This document shows positions 1 through 11,417 of a stretch of 64,000 nt of DNA, piece after piece (the stretch's first letter is position 1; every line of letters starts with the position of its first letter). The stretch spans positions 213,878,151-213,942,150 of the forward strand of contig CP136065.1 in assembly GCA_032622095.1 (NCBI GenBank), read 5' to 3'. Both the position numbers and the translations under genes were made by a program. The notes beneath the pieces were generated by a model. That model made no database searches and was not told where the DNA came from. It worked only from the letters and a program-made list of their open reading frames with translations. The DNA comes from Siphonodentalium dalli. Lineage: Eukaryota > Mollusca > Scaphopoda > Gadilida > Siphonodentaliidae.

Positions 1-849
1 TCGCCTTCCTTCAACATGATCCTCGGGAATGTAATCAAAAGTGGACATTTATAAAACAAATTAAGAGAAACACATGTCACAGGACGCCAACTCTGCGGTG
101 TACAATCGGCACCGTACCATATGAGATGGTAACGTCAGTATGGGTCTCCAATAGAAGAGTGTTGTTGTACTATCATCATTATCATCATCAACATCATCAT
201 CAACATCATCATCATCATCATCATCATCATCATTATCATCATCATCAACATCATCATCATCATCATCATCATCAGCATCGTCATCATTATCATCATCATC
301 ATCATCATTATCATCATCATCATCATCATTATCATCATCATCATCATTATCATCATCAACATCATCATCATCATCATCATCATCATTATCATCATCAACA
401 TCATCATCATCATCATCATCATCAGCATCGTCATCGTCATCATCATCATCACCATTATCACCATCATCATTATCATCATCAACATCGTCATCAGCATCGT
501 CATCGTCATCATCATCATCACCATTATCACCATCACCATTATCATAATCATAATCATCATCATCATCATCATCGTCGTCATCATTATCATTATCAGCATC
601 ATCATCATCGTCGTCATCGTCGTCGTCATCACCGTCGTCATCGTCACAACGAACACCACCATCATCATCATCGTCATAATCATCGTCATGATCATCGTTA
701 GCATGATCAACAAAATCATCATCATCGTCGTTGTCGTCGTCGTCATCATAGTCATCGTCATTGTCATCGTCATCGTTATCATTACCATCGCCATCATGGA
801 CATCATGTTTAGTTGGGTTCCGACTCACGCTATTTAGGAAGGGAGTCTC
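1..849. repeat. Direct repeat copy 1 with long (TCA)n tract
   Basis: The first 849 bases recur almost unchanged at 3630-4478, an offset of 3629. The core (about 171-810) is an interrupted (TCA)n/(TGA)n microsatellite with TTA, ACA, GCA and TCG variants. All three frames stay open on the minus strand (poly-Asp, Met/Ile/Thr) and one on the plus strand (poly-His), because a pure TCA tract cannot form stops; none is a credible protein. Shared identity ends after 'gggagtctc'. The left edge is cut by the window, so the true repeat may be longer. Confidence 0.9.
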
Positions 850-3629
850 AAATCGCGCAATTCGCCGAAAAGCAGAGGGGAAACAGCCCGGTCCACCTGC
901 TAGTATCGATATAAAAGCCGAGTGCGTCTGTTTATGTATCTGTGTGTTTATCTGTCACGATTGTGGCGCGTTTAACAGTATTTGACCCTTATGTTCGATT
1001 ACGCCGAAATTTTGACCATGTCCTGCGACGCATCTTAGAATGTGACACGCAAACTTTCAGGCCAGTCGACACAGACGACCTGAGATATAACCCGTTTCCC
1101 AAAGGTTATCGATCAAAGCGATATTTTCACTGATTTAACTTAAAAAATGCGTTTCTCCGAAGACTGCTCTACGCATCGTTTGCTGGTTTTCATCATATGA
1201 TTATCAACGATTTAGCGCGGTGCAGTGGTGACGATATTTTCCTGCAACGATGTGTCAACCTGCATCACCTGTCACCCGCCACGTTTGACATCAGACGACT
1301 TAAAGGGGCATACATGAGCAACGCAGAGCGTTCCTTATAAGCTTAGAATATATGTAGGAACATTGGTACACATATGTTCATACGACACGGCATTTGACCT
1401 CAGATGACTACTTAATACAAAAATATAAACGGGGACTAATACATTTCATGATCAATAAAGAGCATTTATCATCAGCACAGAAGATATGAGGGAAAACTGC
1501 TGCACATAGGTAACATGACACGGAAAATGACACATGATAAGTGCCGTTGACCTCAGATGACGTAAAGAGACATTAATGATTATTCAATATCTGCTATTCA
1601 TAGTATATCACATGTTTACCAACGTCCCAAACCGACGTGTCCATTGTAAAGCGCACTATCGCACTACAAACGCCCCTTTTGCTGAAAATCCACTGTAGCT
1701 CTTTGTAGCGGAAGTCTACGCCTAAGTGCTATATTTGAGTTAGACAGCTAATAATATGGACGGCCATTTGGTAAACAAATACGTAAAATTTAATTCACTA
1801 GGTATAGAGCATAGTATTCTTCTGGGGATATAATAAACGCCCCCATAATTACTACAAATATTATGGTGTGGTTCGAATATACCCAAGTAGCGCCATCCAC
1901 GTCGGTGTTGCCGGTGGGTATGCTGCTAAAATATTCACCCCCGTAAAAAACCGCCATTAACAGAAAGAATAGTAAAAACTTTGTTCTTATACCTATCAGA
2001 AATATGGCATAACAGTATGTTATTGTCAATTATTTCTCCTTTGTTATGTAAACAAAAGCAAAAAACGTTACATAACTTGGCTTTTGTTTAGATCCGGATA
2101 TGATAAACATAACGAGCGTTATTTGTTACTGTTTTCCTGATATGGAAATAATAAAGAGTGTTTATATCATGTGTGTGATTAACCAATATAATAGCGCTGT
2201 GTTATGTAAATAGAAGCAAAACTGTTGTAACACGAGTAGACTCTTGTTTACGATCACCATCGACTGTCCTGACGACAATATACTATTTACGCGCTGATTA
2301 TGTTTGGCATATGAACAAAACTATATATATTTTAATATTCCTTCTGTTGATGGCGATTTGAACAAATATGAATATTTCTGCAACGAACGCCGCCCGTGCC
2401 TTTAAAGTGATGCGAAACACGCTGGTAAGCTGATCAAATATATATGGTAAAGAATACTTTTTTACGAATATTAATCAAAGTTGACAGTCTTATATATTGA
2501 TTAAATGTGGCGCCATTTATTGATTAAATGCAATGACTCTAGATTGCGAAATCGTTTGCGTTAGTTTATCGCCGATTTCTGCGTCCCGAATTAAGATGTA
2601 AATATTTACTATTGCGTAGTTCAGACGATGTTTTCTATGGAGTGGTATGGTCGATTCATTTGAAATTTTCGGTGATCTTAGTAGAATGTTACATTCCCCA
2701 GGTTGACATAGCGCATGCGTACTAACTTATAAATTTATAGCACTCGAACAAGTCCATAATATGTCTTTAATACAAGATTATTTGTCGCCGATTTCAACCA
2801 AACTTATGATATATGGAATATTAATACTTTGGTGTTGTTTATAAAAGACTCTTTGTCGCTGATTTCCATCAAATATGTAGTCATCTCCATTTAACAAGGA
2901 ATATATATTTGTCAAATTTGTCAACGTGACACCGTCTCATATAGGGATGGGCTGGAGCGACTCCCTGGTGGGAGGAGCATTAAAATTGAGAAAACCTTTA
3001 TCCCGAATTATCTCCAAAACCATATAAAGACATCTCTAAGAAACGTATAAGAAATCGAATTTTCCGAAGTGGCCCTATTCGGGTCAGGATTGTGGATCCA
3101 GGGTGGAGAGCACCAGCAATAATAAAACGTTTTTTAACACACTTATATAGGCATATTGATTCCACGATGGATCAAATGGTATGTTTAAAGTTCCCAAAAG
3201 AAAAATGGTGCAGTCCAAATCAGGAATGGAGGTCCGTAAGGTGTACCAACATTGCTAAATGCGATGTATATATTTCTATAATGTCAGGTGTTTGGGTCGG
3301 GACTCAATACAAGTTATGGATACAGGATAATCGTTGGCGTTATTAAATCATGCATTCCATGTGGTGTTCCGGTTTGCGGTATATGGGAAGGGGTTCTCTA
3401 TTCAACGTAGATTCGAAAGTGCTTTCCATATATCGGTCTATCGCTCTCGGTATTTTATCTATGAATAGGTTATCTATTCAACGTATAAATTCGAACATGC
3501 ATTACATATGGTTCTCCGTAGTTAAATATTGAACCATTATGTCCAATCACCTTCTCTATATAGTTGAATATAGTAGTAATCGTTTACAATGAATAAAGTT
3601 ATCATTTTCTTAATATTCTTATCTATTTA
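850..3629. other. Intervening sequence between the two TCA repeats
   Basis: AT-rich sequence without a recognisable gene. Short ORFs at 1790-2029 (minus) and 3092-3346 (plus) show no family motif and no plausible splice context. If the flanking 849-bp copies are a tandem duplication, this is the unique part of a 3629-bp unit. If they are terminal direct repeats, it would be the element interior, but no reverse transcriptase, protease or integrase motif is visible and the repeat does not end in the usual TG...CA. Confidence 0.5.
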
Positions 3630-3832
3630 TCGCCTTCCTTCAACATGATCCTCGGGAATGTAATCAAAAGTGGACATTTATAAAACAAATTAAGAGAAAC
3701 ACATGTCACAGGACGCCAACTCTGCGGTGTACAATCGGCACCGTACCATATGAGATGGTAACGTCAGTATGGGTCTCCAATAGAAGAGTGTTGTTGTACT
3801 ATCATCATTATCATCATCAACATCATCATCAA

Positions 3833-3865
<33 letters not shown>

Positions 3866-4478
3866 TATCATCATCAACATCATCATCATCATCATCATCA
3901 TCAGCATCGTCATCATTATCATCATCATCATCATCATTATCATCATCATCATCATCATTATCATCATCATCATCATTATCATCATCAACATCATCATCAT
4001 CATCATCATCATCATTATCATCATCAACATCATCATCATCATCATCATCATCAGCATCGTCATCGTCATCATCATCATCACCATTATCACCATCATCATT
4101 ATCATCATCAACATCGTCATCAGCATCGTCATCGTCATCATCATCATCACCATTATCACCATCACCATTATCATAATCATAATCATCATCATCATCATCA
4201 TCGTCGTCATCATTATCATTATCAGCATCATCATCATCGTCGTCATCGTCGTCGTCATCACCGTCGTCATCGTCACAACGAACACCACCATCATCATCAT
4301 CGTCATAATCATCGTCATGATCATCGTTAGCATGATCAACAAAATCATCATCATCGTCGTTGTCGTCGTCGTCATCATAGTCATCGTCATTGTCATCGTC
4401 ATCGTTATCATTACCATCGCCATCATGGACATCATGTTTAGTTGGGTTCCGACTCACGCTATTTAGGAAGGGAGTCTC
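3630..4478. repeat. Direct repeat copy 2 with long (TCA)n tract
   Basis: Second copy of the window's first 849 bases. The copies have equal length and differ chiefly by a one-triplet shift of a TTA interruption near the start of the TCA tract, so they are recent or kept alike by gene conversion. After 4478 the sequence departs from copy 1 ('gctgtatc' against 'aaatcgcg'). Open frames through the tract are repeat artefacts. Confidence 0.9.
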
Positions 4479-4880
4479 GCTGTATCTATTCTGCGTATAT
4501 TCGAACATGTGTTCTCATATGCACTTTCGATATAACACGAGGGTCTTAATTCCACGTGGATGTATATCCATGTGGCAGAGGGGGAAACGCAAACCCGACC
4601 AATCAATCAATGTGCCCCACTGCACAGTGACGCTCTATTGATCACTTCCTGTGGTAAATTCAAAGTGGCAGTTTAAAAGAGAGCATCCGGTTTGAGAGCG
4701 ACGATTCAAACAATCGAAACAATAAAGTGTAGGGCACGAATCCTTCACAAGCAGACACTGGAAGCTAATAGCTTGCCTGAATGAGAATTGTTCTTTAGTT
4801 GCAACACAAGTGGCGCACACCCCGTGTCAATAGGCTATACCATCGATCCTGGTGTAAAATTCAGGCTCCCTGCTTGACCA
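4479..4880. other. Intergenic, nothing recognised
   Basis: No gene, RNA or repeat that can be supported. Short ORFs on both strands lack family features. Confidence 0.4.
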
Positions 4881-6044
4881 TATATGGCGGGTGTGACTAA
4901 ACACCGCCCGGACCAGCCCGGACCAGCCCGGACCATCCCGGTCCAGCCCGGACCCCCCATATGGACTATATGAGTGATTTTAAGGGCAATATAAGTGCAG
5001 GGGTGTCATGGAAACCCACTCAGGGCCGCTATTAACCCTCAAAATGCCGGCATCGGCGAAAATGTTCGCCGTGAAATGAAGCTAACAGCCAGGACCGCCC
5101 CTGCTGCGTCCAGGTGTGATTTTAGTATGCATACATGTGTGAGGGTGTTAATGAAACCAAAATACGCACGGAGAGTGGTCAAGGTCAAACGGAAGTGCCG
5201 TTTATTAACCCCTAAACTTCCAAGATTCAGCCAGAATTAAAAAAATTGCGCCCCCAATAAACAAATTCACAGCCCGGACCCCCTTAATGTCCTCGTACTT
5301 CTAATAACTCCTTACATATGTGTTGTGGAACTACCCTCGACTACACTCACGAAGATACAAGGGCGAGTCGCATGTATGGATACTAAAATCACACCTGGAC
5401 GCAGCAGGGGCGGTCCGGGCTGTTAGCTTCATTTCGCGGCAAACATTTTCGCCATTGCCGGCATTTGGAGGGTTAATAGCGACCATGAGTGGGTTTCCAT
5501 GACACCCCTGCACTTATATTGCCCTTAGAATCACTCATATAGTCCATATGGGGGGTCCGGGCTGGAGCGGGATGGTCCGGGCTGTCAGCGTCGTTATCCG
5601 TAAACATAATCGGCGATGGCGGCATTTTGGGGGTTAATTGCCAGGCATTCGTGGGCGACTCGCCCTTGTATCTTCGTGAGTGTAGTCGAGGGTAGTTCCA
5701 CAACACATATGTAAGGAGTTATTAGAAGTACGAGGACATTAAGGGGGTCCGGGCTGTGAGTTTGTTTATTGAGGGCGCAATTTTTTAATTCTGGCTGAAT
5801 CTTGGAAGTTTAGGGGTTAATAAGCGGCACTTCCGTTTGACCTTGACCACTCTCCGTGCGTATTTTGGTTTCTTTAACACCCCCGCACAGGTATGGATAC
5901 TAAAATCACACCTGGACGCAGCAGGGTGGGTTTCCATGACACCCCTGCACTTATATTGGCCTTACAATCACTCATATAGTCCATATGGGGGGGGGGGGGG
6001 GTCCGGGCTGGTCCGGGCTGGTCCGGGCGGTGTTTAGTCACACC
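4881..6044. mobile_element. Nested fold-back element with CCCGGACCAG repeats
   Basis: The outer arms pair: 'ggtgtgactaaacaccgccc' near 4892 is the reverse complement of the sequence ending near 6044, each followed inward by tandem 10-bp CCCGGACCAG units. Inside, several blocks repeat in inverted orientation: about 4960-5130 with 5375-5560, about 5140-5265 with 5755-5885, and about 5265-5371 with 5654-5760. A GTCCATATGG block and a block around 'cacacctggacgcagcag' occur three or more times. The result is a multi-layer hairpin of about 1.16 kb with no coding capacity; all ORFs here are shadows. It looks like a fold-back transposon whose modules were inverted repeatedly. Class unknown. Confidence 0.7.
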
Positions 6045-6052
6045 GTATATGG
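6044..6052 (+). repeat. 9-bp target-site duplication, left
   Basis: CGTATATGG directly precedes the left TIR of the 6053-7222 element; the same nine bases follow the right TIR. Confidence 0.75.
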
Positions 6053-7222
6053 TAGTCCAAGTCTTCTTGTACTAAAACCAGCTAAGATATTGGGATGGCG
6101 ATGCTGGCGTTTAGTCCAAGCCCGCTTGCATACCAATCCTACCACATGAGTTACGCCCACGATCTGTGGCGGGAATTTGTGGTGTATTTTACTCGATTTA
6201 CCTAGCAAATCAATACATTATGCTATATACATCGGAAAGGCTTACATCTAATGGTCATAATGGTGTATAATAATCTAACTTTAATGTTAAATTACACATA
6301 GAATATTCCGGTTGATTGCCACAAACATCGATTTGTTTCTCTGTTTGTTTACGTTTTAACCGAAAGCCGAAGTGGTCCGAATAAGTTCGGCATAATCCGC
6401 TGTTTGTTCTGGGAATTCTACTTTCCGTTTCTATATATAGCGCGGGTTTTCCGAACAAAAATGGCGAAATCCGATCCCCCTGAAAGTCCAGTTTTCTATG
6501 TGCTTTCAGAACAATTCCCGCACTAAAAACTTAATGACATAATGGAGGATAGAACGGTAGTTTTGTTGACAATTATCGCAAGCAACTTGTCAAAATTGGA
6601 GCAAATTAGATCTCTTGTGTCTGACTTGCCATGCGTTTGCATGGTGTGCATTTTGACATCTGTGTTGATAAAATAATCGGAGAACCGAATCACACAGTTT
6701 CGAAATATAGTTCTTCCGTTTTAGTGGGACTTTTCAAACTTAAGGTTCATTTATTTAGTGTATTACATTTATATCTCCAATGTTTAATTAATCTATTTAT
6801 TATTTTATTTATTGACACACATAATTACAATTACAATGGAGAATTCATCGTAATTTGCGTTGTTGTCCAAAATCTACGGAATATTTTCAACGGAAAATGC
6901 CGAACACAGTTCGCGAGGTCAACCGAGTTCGCATACTTTTAAAAAATTGTAAACATTGAGGTAAATGTCTCTTTTCGCATTAAATTACCGTTTTAAATTC
7001 ACAACTGATGTGGGTTTCAGATAAAATAGCATGTCTTCTGCGGAAAATATCCGTTTATTGTCGCAATTGTGATATTTTATTTCATATAATTGTGGTTTTA
7101 TTTGAGCGGGTCACTAACGCTTAAGCCGTGTCATAAGGGAGCATATAGGGCGGTCTTGGACTAAACGCCAGCATCGCCATCCCAATATCTTAGCTGGTTT
7201 TAGTACAAGAAGACTTGGACTA
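6053..7222. mobile_element. Non-autonomous Mutator-like TIR element
   Basis: Perfect terminal inverted repeats of about 68 bp: 6053-6120 begins TAGTCCAAGTCTTCTTG and 7155-7222 is its reverse complement. Both sides are flanked by the same 9 bp, CGTATATGG (6044-6052 and 7223-7231), a target-site duplication of the length typical of Mutator/MULE elements. The 1.0-kb interior is AT-rich; a 103-codon ORF at 6631-6942 has no transposase motif. The element sits against the right edge of the fold-back element. A diverged relative is at 44123-44701. The structure is seen directly; the superfamily is inferred from duplication length and TIR length. Confidence 0.8.
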
Positions 7223-7231
7223 CGTATATGG
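7223..7231 (+). repeat. 9-bp target-site duplication, right
   Basis: CGTATATGG directly follows the right TIR of the 6053-7222 element and matches 6044-6052. Confidence 0.75.
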
Positions 7232-7687
7232 CAGCATCAATAATCTGCGTACCAAAAATCCCCACAAAAGACAAAGGGCTTTTAAAATGAAGCTCGGACA
7301 CACCGTTTCACTATACAACCCGCACAGGATATGCCATATTTTGTTCAATGCAGAATAAGGCGTTGACACGTCTACCTCACAGTCTATAGGTAGAGGCCCC
7401 TTTCTTCTATCCATACACATTTCAACACAGGCACCCCATGTGAGATAGCTGTGTGAGGTTTTACCATCTCACACGGCATGCACGCATGACATCGTGTCAT
7501 ATCATGTGAACCCGTTGTACTGGGGCTGATAAACTATTGAGTCCTTGGGGAATTTTACTACTTTTATTTTCACAAAACACAAAATTCCAACTTGATAAGT
7601 GATATACATCAGTTTTGACAGTCATCATAACAAAACACTTCAAACGTTTAGATTCTGAACATACAAATTAAGCTTCTTGAATGTACA
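7232..7687. other. Intergenic, nothing recognised
   Basis: No gene, RNA or repeat supported. A 66-codon minus-strand ORF (7220-7420) overlaps the transposon end and has no motif. Confidence 0.4.
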
Positions 7688-7861
7688 TACAGTAATGCTC
7701 TAATTAATCGACCTCTTAACAAGAGCAGAATTATGGGTAACTTTTCAGGATTTAGTCGGAAATATGGCTTGTTGCAACAAGCCATATTTCCGACTAAATC
7801 CTGAAAAGTTACCCATAATTCTGCTTTGGTTAAGAGGTCGATTAACTAGAGCATTACTGTA
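7688..7861. mobile_element. Palindromic MITE with TA flanks
   Basis: A nearly perfect 174-bp palindrome centred on GTTGCAAC at 7774/7775. It begins TA-CAGTAATGCTCT and ends AGAGCATTACTG-TA. Arm identity is very high, with a few mismatches near 7717 and 7835. TA flanks with a CAG start suggest a Tc1/mariner or pogo-type MITE reduced to two TIRs. No coding capacity. RNA read from either strand would fold as one long hairpin. Confidence 0.8.
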
Positions 7862-8004
7862 GATCATGTAGAATTGACTGTATTAACCATACATCGGATA
7901 CTCGACTGTTGCTGCATACTATAATATTATGCTAAACTGTTTTTTAAATACTGAAACAACGTTGATGTTCTAGCGTGTTTTCTGTGTGTCTATTTTTGAA
8001 AAAG

Positions 8005-8205
8005 ACCGAATACTTATAACTAAAGCCCGAATACTTATAACTAAAGCCCGAAAACTTATAACTAAAGCCCGAAAACTTATAACAAAAGACCGAATACTTA
8101 TAACTAAAGCCCGAAAACTTATAACTAAAGCCCGAAAACTTATAACAAAAGACCGAATACTTATAACTAAAGACCGAATACTTATAACTAAAGATGAAAA
8201 CTTGA
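8005..8205. repeat. 21-bp minisatellite
   Basis: About nine head-to-tail copies of a 21-bp unit of the form 'cgaatacttataactaaagc', with variants (aata/aaaa, ctaaagc/caaaaga). Because 21 is a multiple of three and the unit lacks stops, ORFs run through it on both strands (repeats of ITKARKL or SYKFSGF); these are artefacts. Confidence 0.9.
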
Positions 8206-8273
8206 CACTTGATTAATTTACAAAATGAGTGTCTTATCTTATTAACCAAATTCCACATTGAGGCGACAATTAA

Positions 8274-8476
8274 AGGGGTACTGTACACTAAATCCGGCCA
8301 TTTATGGGACCATCTCATTTTATACTCAACAGAATATATGCAACAAATAAATGAATTTGAGCCATGTATTAGTGCAAACTACATGCACGCATGTGCTCTA
8401 TGAACTATACAAACAACATGGTAATTATATTGAAAGTGAGTTTATGACTCGATTAACATAAAGTTTACGGTCCCCT
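8274..8476. mobile_element. TTAA-flanked short MITE
   Basis: Flanked by TTAA at 8270-8273 and 8477-8480, with ends AGGGGTACTGTACAC and a partly inverted right end (TTTACGGTCCCCT). The interior is related to one arm of the larger TTAA element at 9392-9734 ('gaatttgagccatg', 'caaacaacatggtaattat'). TTAA duplication suggests a piggyBac-type MITE. The ORF at 8209-8403 runs through it and is not a gene. Confidence 0.65.
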
Positions 8477-8629
8477 TTAAGTGACGTGTTATAAATAAGA
8501 AAATGTTCAAATGTTCTATCACTATAATGTGACTTTTACAGTAAAACTTTGACTGAATAGACGGTAATTCCATAATCGAACACATAGATTTTTGACATTA
8601 ATTAATATATTAATCTTATATATTTACAC

Positions 8630-8958
8630 ACTAAGTGTTATTATCACTAAATCCAGCATTCTGATTGGTCGGCGCCCACGTGGCTAGTTGCAGTTATTTC
8701 TGGGTGAATGCGCAACAACGTATAACTGCAAGGTCATAACAACATCGATACGTCATTTGGGTTTGGAAAAACGAACGCGTAATGTTTTGGGCGCATTTGG
8801 ATTCGAGCAGGATTGACTTAATAAATTATCGGGTTTCAATTGTTCCTGTTAACTTTTGCCAAGGGTGCTATGGGATATTTTGGGCTTGTTTTGTCACGAT
8901 ACACTTTTCGATTTAAATACATTTACAAAAGTGGCTTTTTCGCTAAATGTATGTAAAT
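8630..8958 (+). repeat. Interspersed repeat, paired with 57106-57440
   Basis: Runs from near 'tatatttacacactaagtg' to the start of the fold-back at 8959. It is the reverse complement, with moderate divergence, of 57106-57440; both copies abut the same fold-back module. The minus-strand ORF at 57148-57390 in the other copy is a shadow. No coding motif. Confidence 0.8.
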
Positions 8959-9105
8959 ATAAGGATTAACTGTCATGTGGACTGTTTTATGGAGATTTAA
9001 CCGTGAGGTAAGAGGTCATAACTTGTCGGGTTTTACACAAGTTATGACCACTTACCTCACGGTTACATCTCCATAAAAACAGTCCACATGACAGTTAATC
9101 CTTAT
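8959..9105. mobile_element. Fold-back module (ATAAGGATTAAC family), copy 1
   Basis: Arms starting ATAAGGATTAACTGTCATG at 8959 and their reverse complement ending 9105, with a short loop around 'tcgggttttacac'. The same module is at 56960-57105. Confidence 0.8.
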
Positions 9106-9391
9106 TTAATAACAACGAACTAACTTAAGGCAAAATAACAATAACAAAGAACCCACATTACAATAACCCACATGGCTGATTTGAATACTTTATATGCTTG
9201 CCTTAAAAATAGCAGAACATTACAGAAACGTAGATCATTGTATGTATCTCCTAGAAGCCACATGAAGTGAAATACGATTTCGTTATCTCATAGAGTAGCT
9301 TTCGTTATTTCACTGTAGCTTTCGTTTACGCGAGCAGGAATCAGTGGGCCCTTTGCTCATTTGTATTGTTTTAAATTGTTTTATATCTTAA
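9106..9391. other. Intergenic, nothing recognised
   Basis: AT-rich, no supported feature. Confidence 0.4.
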
Positions 9392-9734
9392 ATGGATACT
9401 GTACACTAAATGCGGCCAATTTTGGGAACCATCTCCTTTTATTCTCAACAGAATATATACAACAAGTAAATGAATTTGAGCCATGGATGAGTGCAAAATA
9501 CACTCATTTGAAGAATACAAACAACATGGTAATTATAATAAAAATGAATTATGACTGGAGTCCGGTCATAAATTCATTTTCATTATAAATATATGTTGTT
9601 TGCATCATTCATAGAGCACATGAGTGTATTTTCCACTAACCCATGGCTCAAATTAATTCATTTGATGCATATATTCTTTTGAGTATAAAAGGAGATCGTC
9701 CTATAGATGGCCGGATTTAGTGTATAGTATTCCT
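9392..9734. mobile_element. TTAA-flanked fold-back MITE
   Basis: Flanked by TTAA at 9388-9391 and 9735-9738. The two halves are inverted copies meeting near 9557 ('tatgactggagtccggtcata'); the outer ends read ATGGATACTGTACACTAAAT and its imperfect complement. The arms are related to 8274-8476. piggyBac-type MITE by its TTAA duplication (inference). Confidence 0.75.
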
Positions 9735-9980
9735 TTAATTGTTATTTTTTAACATTAAATGAAATTACAATGCAATGTCTGGGTCAATTCTTTTAAAAGT
9801 ATAAAGTGGAACTATTTTGTTCTGCGGATGCACTAATTTTGCCTATCAGCTGATCGGTGTCAGAACTTTGGGTCAACCGGTTGCTTCTTTCCGTGTATTG
9901 TTCAATTTTACTATTAAAAGTGAAATTGCCGCATAGTTTAGCAACGTTGACCATTAATAAGACGCATATAATAAAAAGAA
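9735..9980. other. Intergenic, nothing recognised
   Basis: AT-rich, no supported feature. Confidence 0.35.
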
Positions 9981-10108
9981 TACCTACAGTTTATTTGTTT
10001 GAATAACTGAAACATCTCACTCGTGTCTGGAAAGAAAATGAGAAATTGAGATATTTCTTTCCGGACACTCATGATATATTTCGCTATTCAAACAAAAACT
10101 TCAGGTAT
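9981..10108. mobile_element. Short fold-back repeat
   Basis: Inverted arms 'tacctacagttt' ... 'aaacttcaggta' enclosing 'tgtctggaaagaaa' and its complement 'tttctttccggaca', with a loop around 10043. Flanks are compatible with TA insertion. No coding potential. Confidence 0.6.
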
Positions 10109-10570
10109 ATTTTTGGCACAGCTTCATGTTGTATGTAATTGTCTCTGAAAAATTCCTATCGTTGCCCTTTAATTGTGTATACATGCCTGGGCCTATATAA
10201 AACACAAGGGCTGATTTTTAGAAGCGGCATGTGTTTGGAGAATGCAGTTTTGGATTTGGTGGGATTAGAACCCCAGTCCTTGGTGACGAGAATGCCTTGC
10301 GACCACATGGGTATGTCGCTATATTCGCCCGAATATAAATGTCGGCGATTTCCGTGTTTTGTGTCATGGGCCATGGCTGGTTTACCGAGACAATCATTTT
10401 AAAACAATTGCTTGCATATGTGTGCCGACTTGCCTTCAAATATGCGATTGATATGTACATGCAGAATAACATTATATATGTCGATACATGAAGAAATTTT
10501 GTACAAAAGGCGGGTAATTTTATCGTAAATATTTAGTTTGAACTGTACGGAATATTTGCCACCTGATCAT
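10109..10570. other. Intergenic, nothing recognised
   Basis: Overlapping ORFs occur on both strands (10139-10402 plus, 10156-10472 minus), but none shows a domain, signal peptide or credible splice site. Confidence 0.35.
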
Positions 10571-10870
10571 CCCAGGATCCACCGCATATATACGAATAAT
10601 CCCGGGATCCACCGCATATATACGAATAATCCCGGGATCCACCGTATATATACGAATAATCCCGGGATCCACCGCATATATACGAATAATCCCGGGATCC
10701 ACCGTAAATATACGAATAATCCCGGGATCCACCGTATATATACGAATAACACCGGGATCCACCGTATATATACGAATAATCCCGGGATCCACCGCATATA
10801 TACGAATAATACCGGGATCCACCGTAAATATACGAATAACCCCGGGATCCACCGTATATATACGAATAAT
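10571..10870. repeat. 30-bp minisatellite, ten units
   Basis: Ten units of exactly 30 bp (CCCGGGATCCACCGCATATA + TACGAATAAT) begin at 10571, 10601 and so on to 10841, and a partial eleventh follows. Variation is confined to a few positions (CCC/ACC, CGCATATA/CGTATATA/CGTAAATA, AAT/AAC). The 30-bp period keeps frames open on both strands (GIHRIYTNNP on plus; PGIIRIYAVD and IRWIPGLFVY on minus), so the long ORFs are repeat artefacts. A degenerate unit resumes near 11052 ('cccggggtaattcg'). Confidence 0.95.
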
Positions 10871-11417
10871 CCCAGGCGGATCAGGTCGATAACCTGCGTG
10901 GGATCTTCAGCTAGAAAGGCTACGTTCTATTTAGAGTTATCACCCTTCGATCATTCTGCTTCAACTGAAGATCCTCCATTGTGATGTACTGATGGATCCA
11001 ACCTCGAATACCATTCCAGCGGAAGATCCCACGTATGTTATGGAGAGGACCTGTCCCGGGGTAATTCGTATTTATACGGAAGACCGTGTCAGTATTTCCT
11101 GATATTTTCTCCTGTAGAAAAGTGTTACCCATGCAGGTGTCGGTGCTGTCCATGATTTGTTTGTTGTGTACCATAATTGGAAAATATAGCTTTCACTCGA
11201 TCGATCGGCGTTGTAGTTTTAAGAATAGGTTCTGGCGTTTGTGAATTATGACCGACAGACGTGAGGAAGTATTCGATTGGGTTATCTCCCTTATAACGTA
11301 TATCTTTGAGATGCGTTTTTTAAAAGTGGCGGACTCGGTTTAAATATATATATATTTTTGTATTCATATTTTTACTCGTTTTCAATGACACGCCCCTGCT
11401 ATCTGAGCTTCATTTTT
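10871..11417. other. Intergenic, nothing recognised
   Basis: Contains one or two degenerate relatives of the 30-bp unit near 10985-11060 and short TA-rich stretches. No gene supported. Confidence 0.4.

Noticed and set aside
61-828. Long poly-Asp and poly-His ORFs (also 3690-4508)
   Set aside because: They are translations of an interrupted (TCA)n microsatellite in which no stop can form; three frames are open at once, and there are no domains.
1-4478. LTR retrotransposon with 849-bp LTRs
   Set aside because: Repeat edges are not TG/CA, the 2.8-kb interior has no retroviral protein motif, and a tandem duplication explains it as well.
7944-8318. Repetitive ORFs on both strands (ITKARKL, SYKFSGF)
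   Set aside because: Caused by a 21-bp tandem repeat whose length is a multiple of three.
8005-10870. Possible CRISPR array
   Set aside because: Units are contiguous without unique spacers, and the DNA is eukaryotic; these are minisatellites.
10520-10984. Three long ORFs with decapeptide repeats
   Set aside because: Shadows of the exact 30-bp minisatellite; frames are open on both strands.
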